Below, in pieces: positions 63,664 to 64,000 of a stretch of 64,000 nucleotides of DNA. Below the pieces are notes generated by a model. It ran no database searches and had not been told where the DNA came from. It was given only the letters and a program-made list of their open reading frames with translations. Where the stretch lies: NCBI RefSeq assembly GCF_016428595.1, contig NZ_JAELVQ010000006.1:1-64000 (forward strand), written 5' to 3'. This DNA is from Snuella sedimenti. Its GTDB lineage: Bacteria; Bacteroidota; Bacteroidia; Flavobacteriales; Flavobacteriaceae. Position numbers and translations under genes: made by a program. How positions within the stretch are numbered: position 1 is the first letter of the stretch; each line of letters opens with the position of its first letter.

Positions 63664-64000
63664 TTAAGGTTTCGCCAAACCAAACGGATCTTCTATTGAA
63701 AGAGCGGGTTCTGTAAACCACTGAGAACCATTTTCGGACATGTAAATATGATCTTCTAAACGAACACCAAATTCATTAGGCACGCAAAGCATGGGTTCAT
63801 TACTAAAACACATACCGGGTTTTAACACCGTAGCATTCCCTTTTACAATGTACGGGTATTCATGGATATCCAATCCAATACCATGTCCAGTTCTATGGGG
63901 TAATCCTGGTAAATTATAATCAGGTCCCAAGCCATAAGATGCTATAAGCTCCCTTACCTTGCTATCGACCGCATCGCAAGTCGCTCCCAGTTGTGCTGCT
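63664..64000 (-). CDS. M24-family metallopeptidase, partial (C-terminus only)
   Basis: The C-terminal 112 residues of a Xaa-Pro aminopeptidase-like enzyme, cut by the window edge. The frame stays open to base 64000. Conserved parts are 'GLPHRTGHGIGLDIHEYPYI' with a metal-binding His, 'GMCFSNEPMLCVP' with a metal-binding Glu, and 'GVRLEDHIYMSENG' with a second Glu. The start and the two Asp ligands lie beyond the window. It removes N-terminal residues before Pro. Confidence 0.88.
   Translation of the reverse strand, partial: AAQLGATCDAVDSKVRELIASYGLGPDYNLPGLPHRTGHGIGLDIHEYPYIVKGNATVLKPGMCFSNEPMLCVPNEFGVRLEDHIYMSENGSQWFTEPALSIEDPFGLAKP

Overview
The window comes from a member of the Bacteroidota, most likely a marine Flavobacteriaceae. 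The support is an AT-rich genome, a SusC/SusD pair with glycoside hydrolases, a protein with a type IX secretion sorting tail, lipoprotein signals, and several promoters of the Bacteroidota form TTTG-N18/19-TAnnTTTG.

Layout. (1) 1-14125 is chromosomal: a GAF-domain protein, transketolase, a LytTR regulator with a degenerate receiver, a 53-residue lipoprotein missed by length-limited gene calling, a TPR histidine kinase and response regulator pair, a secreted T9SS protein followed by a collagen-like protein, and an AraC regulator. (2) 14939-53978 is a 39-kb integrated island. It starts with a tyrosine integrase and splits a host tRNA-Leu gene at its anticodon loop. The 3' half lies at 14897-14947 and the 5' half at 53970-54009. 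The island carries an intact replacement tRNA-Leu (53854-53935). (3) 54010-64000 is chromosomal again: M20 dipeptidase, a DoxX-like membrane protein, an EamA permease, a flavoprotein, a BlaI repressor with an M56 protease, a DUF4407 protein, an NTF2-like protein and a partial M24 peptidase.

Island cargo. 16557-43497 is a two-armed glycan catabolic locus. The leftward arm holds SusC, SusD, GH3, a GH95-like enzyme, GH29, GH89 and an RraA / SAF / UxaA sugar-acid cassette. The rightward arm holds a RhaT-type permease, two solute-binding-protein homologues without signal peptides, two class III CoA-transferases, a DUF5703 hydrolase, a Gfo/Idh/MocA dehydrogenase and a MaoC hydratase. An IclR regulator lies between the arms. 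The hydrolases suggest a fucosylated, N-acetylglucosamine-containing glycan. The CoA-transferases and MaoC suggest that a sugar-derived acid is processed as a CoA thioester, which is unusual. The GH89 gene sits between two 215-bp direct repeats made of the RraA gene end and the SAF gene start.

The right part of the island (43765-53708) holds a BfmA-type mobilization protein, a hairpin cluster, a PIN protein, an Xre regulator, a GNAT-PIN fusion with an ASCH partner, an unknown membrane protein and a dead integrase. It also holds the most interesting locus in the window: an ECF-like sigma factor gene followed two bases later by a nuclease-dead, C-terminally short Cas12f/TnpB-like protein, with structured RNA on both sides and an Xre palindrome on the promoter. 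This looks like an RNA-guided transcription system in which a dead Cas12f brings a sigma factor to guide-specified sites. The 3' RNA ends in a Cas12f-repeat-like ATGCAAAC followed by a candidate guide and a terminator. No convincing target was found by eye in this window.
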